Shown here in pieces: positions 60,328-64,000 of a stretch of DNA of 64,000 bases (position 1 is its first letter; each line of letters begins with the position of its first letter). The notes under the pieces were generated by a model that saw only the letters and a list, made by a program, of their open reading frames with translations, made no database searches and was not told the DNA's origin. A program made the position numbers and the translations under genes. Source of the DNA: Maridesulfovibrio salexigens DSM 2638 (GTDB lineage: Bacteria; Desulfobacterota; Desulfovibrionia; Desulfovibrionales; Desulfovibrionaceae); contig NC_012881.1 of NCBI RefSeq assembly GCF_000023445.1, positions 3,215,501 to 3,279,500 of the forward strand, written 5' to 3'.

Positions 60328-61573
60328 GTCCCATCAGGACAACCTCATTGGCCCACTGCATGGCTGCCATATGACTTCTGGCCACAGCAAGAGAAGAAAG
60401 ATTATTACCCATAATCAAACGCCCCAACTTATCCCATTCAGCTTTCTCAAGACATTTGACCAAATCAAGATATAACGAAGCATTATTTTCTTTACCAATC
60501 AAGGCCAGCATAAGTTCTTTTTCTACGGGCAACTCTTCCATCAATTCTTCCATCGGCCTGCCCAGCAGGACATCAAGCAAGGAAAACAGCCCCAACATGA
60601 ACATTGATTCAGCTGGAAGCGGACAATGCTTCATTTCCAAGCACACCAACTCCAAAAATTTGGCTCTTTTAATGGACAGAAAAGCAAGCTCGTTACCTGC
60701 CGGACCGGAACTCATGTCTGAAAGCAGAATCATGCGCAGCCAACCGGCCAACTTCCTGTAACCAATCAAGGTAATGGCCTGTTTGATGGAATGAATTTCG
60801 TTAGGCAATCCAAATGCAGCAGAATTCATGAACTTTAACAGACGGTAACTCACGGAAACATCGGAGTTAATAGCCTCGGTCAGATCATCAACATCAAAAT
60901 CTTCACCACTGATGGAACTCAAAAGCTGCATGCGGTTAAGGTTGCTGGTAGAGACTTTCTTTCCGGGTATAATCTCCGGACGACTGAAAAAGAAGCCCTG
61001 AAAAAGATCAAAACCCAGCTCCAGACAGCGCTGGAACATTTCATTATCTTCAACTTTTTCAGCAAGAAGCATCACGTCCAATTGTTTGAGATTGCCAACG
61101 ATATTAACAAGCTCATCAGGACTTAAGTCAAGACAATCGACTTTGACTATATCCGCCAACTCAATAAAAGGTTCAAAACCATCCTGACCGATGTAGTCAT
61201 CAAGCGCCAGAACATAGCCGCGTTCTTTCAATTCCTTAAGGGCTTCGAGAACATCGGGCTCTGGTTGAACATGCTCCAAAATCTCTACAACACAAACTTC
61301 GGCGGGCAGAAAATCCGCAGCACCCTCCAGAAGCATATTGCGGGGAAAGTTGACCAGCAGTCTCTGTCCTTCATCAATATCTTCCTGTATCAATCCGAAA
61401 CCGTCAGCAATAACCTGCGATGTGGCTGCATCCTCGTCACCCACATCAGCAACATTACTCCCTTCGGAATTGCGGAAAAGCAATTCATACCCCCAGATCC
61501 CTTTATGCACGTCAAATACAGGTTGTCTGGCAACAAAGAAAGAATCTAGAAAAACATCCGAACATTCCGCCAT
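60317..61573 (-). CDS. EAL-HDOD signalling protein (YuxH-like)
   Basis: A 418-residue protein. Residues about 12-205 are an EAL domain. The EAL triad reads ELL in YELLFR, but the Glu is kept, and the other ligand positions NFP, EILE, LDDY, VKVD, AEKVED and FQGFFF are also recognisable, so cyclic-di-GMP binding or hydrolysis is not excluded. Residues about 210-400 are an HDOD domain (DVSVSYRLLKFMNSAAFGLP). The start is ATG 61573 with GGGGAATGCGAAG upstream. It lies 106 bases after argC and overlaps cheR by 11 bases. Confidence 0.9.
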   Translation of the reverse strand: MAECSDVFLDSFFVARQPVFDVHKGIWGYELLFRNSEGSNVADVGDEDAATSQVIADGFGLIQEDIDEGQRLLVNFPRNMLLEGAADFLPAEVCVVEILEHVQPEPDVLEALKELKERGYVLALDDYIGQDGFEPFIELADIVKVDCLDLSPDELVNIVGNLKQLDVMLLAEKVEDNEMFQRCLELGFDLFQGFFFSRPEIIPGKKVSTSNLNRMQLLSSISGEDFDVDDLTEAINSDVSVSYRLLKFMNSAAFGLPNEIHSIKQAITLIGYRKLAGWLRMILLSDMSSGPAGNELAFLSIKRAKFLELVCLEMKHCPLPAESMFMLGLFSLLDVLLGRPMEELMEELPVEKELMLALIGKENNASLYLDLVKCLEKAEWDKLGRLIMGNNLSSLAVARSHMAAMQWANEVVLMGRED

Positions 61574-61679
61574 AACTTCGCATTCCCCAAAATAATTTAA
61601 AAAAATACTATTTAGTTAGCAGAGCTATACCTCAGCGTTTTCTTAATATCAATCAAGATGAATTATAAAGAATCCGGAA

Positions 61680-62732
61680 TTAAGGCATCATCGGAGCAAG
61701 AGACAAGCCTTTGGTTTCTTCAAAACCAAGCATCAGGTTGGCGTTGGCAACAGCCTGCCCGGATGCACCACGGCAGAGGTTATCAATGGCGGCAAGAATG
61801 ATCAGCCTTCCGGTACGCTCGTCAGGAACAACCGCTACATCACAGAACATGGTTCCGCGCACCCAGCGTGTTTCCGGCAACTGTCCCTCGGAAAGAAAAC
61901 GGATCATCTTTTCATTTCCATATGCCTTTTCATACGCTGCACGGATATCTGCGGCAGTCACACCCGGCTTCAGCTTTGTGTAAATGGTGGAAAGGATGCC
62001 CCGGTCAATAGGCAGCAGATGTGTGTTGAAAGAAACGGTCATATCTTCACCGGAAGCAACAGCAAGTTCCTGCTCAATTTCCGGGGTGTGGCGGTGGGTG
62101 GTCAGACCGTAAGCACGGAAGGAATCCGCAACTTCACAGAAAAGGGTTCCTACAGCAGCCTTGCGCCCTGCTCCACTGGTACCGGATTTAGAATCAATGA
62201 CAATATCGGAAGTCTCAACCAGACCTTCACGCAAGGCAGGGGTCAAACCGACAATGACGGAAGTAGGATAGCAGCCGGGGTTGGCAACCAGCTTGGCGCC
62301 TTTAACCTGATCACGATAAAATTCAGGGAGACCATAGACTGCTTCGGGAAGCAGGTCTTCGCGGGTGTGGTCCACCTTATACCATGCTTCGTAGGTCTCA
62401 CGATCACGAATCCTGAAATCGGCACTAAGGTCCACAACCTTGATGCCTTTATCGTAAAGCTGACCACCGATATTCATGGCGGTCTTATGCGGAACAGCAA
62501 GGAAAACAAGATCACAGGCTTCAGCAAGGTCCTCAACCTCCGGGGCGGTGATTTCAAGCCCGCCAAGCTCCATGCCGTTAAGGAAAGGATAAATATCAGC
62601 CAGTTTTTTACCGGCCTCAGCACGGGAAGTCACCCGGACAAGCTTCATCCCGTCATGATTACTCAGAATACGGGTAAGTTCCATTCCGGTGTATCCGGTT
62701 ACTCCTACAAGTCCTACAGGTACAGCACTCAT
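61680..62732 (-). CDS. argC: N-acetyl-gamma-glutamyl-phosphate reductase
   Basis: A 350-residue ArgC. NADP-binding GVTGYTGMEL lies at the N-terminus and the catalytic Cys is in NPGCYPTS (about 150). It carries out the third step of arginine synthesis, reducing N-acetylglutamyl phosphate to the semialdehyde. AAGGATGGAT precedes the ATG. It stands apart from other arg genes in this window, 115 bases downstream of the DUF1844 gene. Confidence 0.96.
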   Translation of the reverse strand: MSAVPVGLVGVTGYTGMELTRILSNHDGMKLVRVTSRAEAGKKLADIYPFLNGMELGGLEITAPEVEDLAEACDLVFLAVPHKTAMNIGGQLYDKGIKVVDLSADFRIRDRETYEAWYKVDHTREDLLPEAVYGLPEFYRDQVKGAKLVANPGCYPTSVIVGLTPALREGLVETSDIVIDSKSGTSGAGRKAAVGTLFCEVADSFRAYGLTTHRHTPEIEQELAVASGEDMTVSFNTHLLPIDRGILSTIYTKLKPGVTAADIRAAYEKAYGNEKMIRFLSEGQLPETRWVRGTMFCDVAVVPDERTGRLIILAAIDNLCRGASGQAVANANLMLGFEETKGLSLAPMMP

Positions 62733-62847
62733 AATTATCCATCCTTGCGATAAATATTTTAGAAAAGGGCGCGACTGAGCACGCCCGGAATGATCGGTAT
62801 ATAAAGACAGCCCGTTCGGGGCACAAAGGAAATGTCGAAAAGGTCGG

Positions 62848-63150
62848 CTATTTCTTGGTTTTCTGCACGTACTTCATGCGCAGATTGTAAAGCATCTCAC
62901 AGAGGAGTCGTTCTTCATCGGCGGTCATGCCGTTCTTGATCTTATCTTCAAGCACTGCAAGTACATCAATGGACTGCTTGGCAAGCACCGGAGAGAACTC
63001 AACCTTACCGGTTGAAGGATCAGGAACTTCGCCCAGATGAACCATAGCGGAAGAACTCATGGACATGACAAATGTTGAGAAATTAACCTCGGGAATGGGC
63101 ATATCCTTAGCGTATTCGCTACCGCAACCGCACTTTTTATCATCAGACAT
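62848..63150 (-). CDS. DUF1844 protein
   Basis: A 100-residue protein of DUF1844. It has the family core IPEVNFSTFVMSMSSSAMVHLGEVPDP followed by a helical hairpin ending LLCEMLYNLRMKYVQ. An N-terminal CGCG may bind metal. No function has been established for the family. AAGGAG lies six bases before the ATG. It sits between polA and argC on the same strand; the polA terminator precedes it. Confidence 0.88.
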   Translation of the reverse strand: MSDDKKCGCGSEYAKDMPIPEVNFSTFVMSMSSSAMVHLGEVPDPSTGKVEFSPVLAKQSIDVLAVLEDKIKNGMTADEERLLCEMLYNLRMKYVQKTKK

Positions 63151-63210
63151 AATTGAACTCCTTAAGTAATCTGGCGGATTCTAAAAATATTCACCGTAAG
63201 ATTCAAGCAT

Positions 63211-63244
63211 TTTAAAAAATAAACCTCTCAAAGCTGAGAGGTTT
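63211..63244 (-). terminator. Terminator of polA
   Basis: On the minus strand AAACCTCTCA-GCTT-TGAGAGGTTT is followed by ATTTTTTAAAA. It lies 45 bases after the polA stop. Confidence 0.88.
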
Positions 63245-63289
63245 ATCAAAAAAACAAAGATCCATATGCGGGCTAAACCGCCGGAGATA

Positions 63290-64000
63290 TTAATGTGCTT
63301 GCGCCCAGTTACGCCCCAGACCCAGATCTACTTTGAGCGGCACGGCGAGAGTTGCCACAGTCTGCATATCTTTTTGCAGGAGCTTGCCGATTTCCTCGAT
63401 ATTCTCTTCAGGCCCTTCAACTAAAAGTTCGTCATGAATCTGCAGGATCAACCTGCCGCCAAGATGCTTAATTTCAGCATTATCAGCCACCTTGATCATG
63501 GCCATCTTGATAATATCAGCTGCACTTCCCTGAATAACGGTGTTGATAGCCTGCCTGCGTGCCTGAGACAGAATCTGAGGACTGGTGGAATGGAGCTCCG
63601 GCAACAGACGGCGGCGACCTGACAGAGTGGTTACGTAACCTTTTTCGCGTCCCTGCTCCACCACGGAATCGTAAAATTCTTTAAGCACATCAAGCTTTTC
63701 AAAATACTTGGCGATAAACTCTTTCGCCTCGTTAATTTTGATACCCAGTTCACGGGAAAGCTTCTGCGGTCCCATGCCGTAAATCAGACCGAAGTTGATG
63801 GTCTTGGCATTACGACGCTCATCGGAAGTAACGTCTGCCGGATCACGGTCAAAAAGGAGCGCAGCTGTGCGAGAGTGAATGTCCTCATCATGCTCAAAAG
63901 CGGAAACAAGAGCCGGATCACCGGAGAAATGAGCCAGTACGCGCAGCTCAACCTGCGAATAGTCCGCAGCCGCTAAACGCAAGCCTTCCCCGGCAGTAAA
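63290..64000 (-). CDS. polA: DNA polymerase I, C-terminal part (truncated by the window edge)
   Basis: The last 236 codons of polA; the gene continues beyond 64000 without a start inside the window. Polymerase motifs A (ADYSQVELR), B (RRNAKTINFGLIYGM) and C (QIHDELLVE) are all intact, so the palm and fingers are functional. It fills gaps and removes primers in replication and repair. The N-terminal 5'-3' and 3'-5' exonuclease regions cannot be judged. A terminator follows at 63211-63244. Confidence 0.96.
   Translation of the reverse strand, partial: FTAGEGLRLAAADYSQVELRVLAHFSGDPALVSAFEHDEDIHSRTAALLFDRDPADVTSDERRNAKTINFGLIYGMGPQKLSRELGIKINEAKEFIAKYFEKLDVLKEFYDSVVEQGREKGYVTTLSGRRRLLPELHSTSPQILSQARRQAINTVIQGSAADIIKMAMIKVADNAEIKHLGGRLILQIHDELLVEGPEENIEEIGKLLQKDMQTVATLAVPLKVDLGLGRNWAQAH

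Noticed and set aside
62019-62753. 244-codon open frame opposite argC
   Set aside because: Shadow of argC; no recognisable domain and no start signal.

Overview
This 64 kb window is a dense, ordinary-looking stretch of bacterial chromosome with 58 protein genes that I can support and one tRNA-Gln(TTG). I see no rRNA, CRISPR array, insertion sequence, integrase or phage gene. Base composition is moderate. The gene content fits an anaerobic, motile, amino-acid-using Gram-negative: nrdG-nrdD, branched-chain and general amino-acid ABC transporters, a flagellar hook gene behind a sigma-54 promoter, an MCP, CheR, CarD and HslVU. The protein sequences look most like Desulfovibrionaceae, in particular the marine Maridesulfovibrio type. 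That placement is inference from recalled family resemblance, not from a search.

Layout. 1-5.6 kb: a GNAT/RimK-type ATP-grasp fusion, a TraT-like lipoprotein, a small secreted protein, a DUF3108 protein and an AraC regulator. 5.8-10.3 kb: a three-gene membrane operon (MscS-type channel, DUF389 protein, CorA). 10.6-13.4 kb: a KamA-family radical SAM gene with its own promoter and a leader terminator, then a dicarboxylate/amino-acid symporter. 13.5-19.7 kb: a minus-strand aapJQMP-like transporter operon ending in a glycerophosphodiesterase, facing a divergent GntR/UTRA regulator. 19.7-23.6 kb: TPR protein, nagB, methyltransferase, degP/htrA. 23.6-29.3 kb: the housekeeping run ispE, tRNA-Gln, prs, rplY, pth, carD, rho. 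29.4-33.8 kb: M48/TPR protease, ribF and a coupled ClC-CBS channel. 33.8-37.6 kb: two uncharacterised proteins, then hslVU. 37.7-45.4 kb: TPR protein, sigma-54-driven flgE, a ferritin-like protein, a fusion of a dead Hpt-like domain to a dead HisC-like aminotransferase, a Cys-rich lipoprotein and an MCP. 45.5-50.4 kb: livKHMGF. 50.4-55.6 kb: PNPOx-like protein, TRIC channel, purU, a large unrecognised protein, a zinc-ribbon membrane protein and a secreted protein. 56-64 kb: nrdG-nrdD, a receiver-domain protein, cheR coupled to an EAL-HDOD protein, argC, DUF1844 and the C-terminal part of polA.

The most unusual object is the gene at 41133-42743. Its N-terminal CheA-P1-like domain has Val where the phosphorylated His belongs. 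Its C-terminal HisC-like domain has Trp where the PLP lysine belongs and has lost other PLP contacts. It lies just upstream of a lipoprotein and an MCP. Other points worth following are the KamA homologue that lacks the lysine-recognition Asp residues and sits behind a candidate attenuator, the palindromes between aapJ and its GntR neighbour, the MscS-DUF389-CorA operon, the GNAT-RimK fusion, and several strong intercistronic hairpins without U-tracts.
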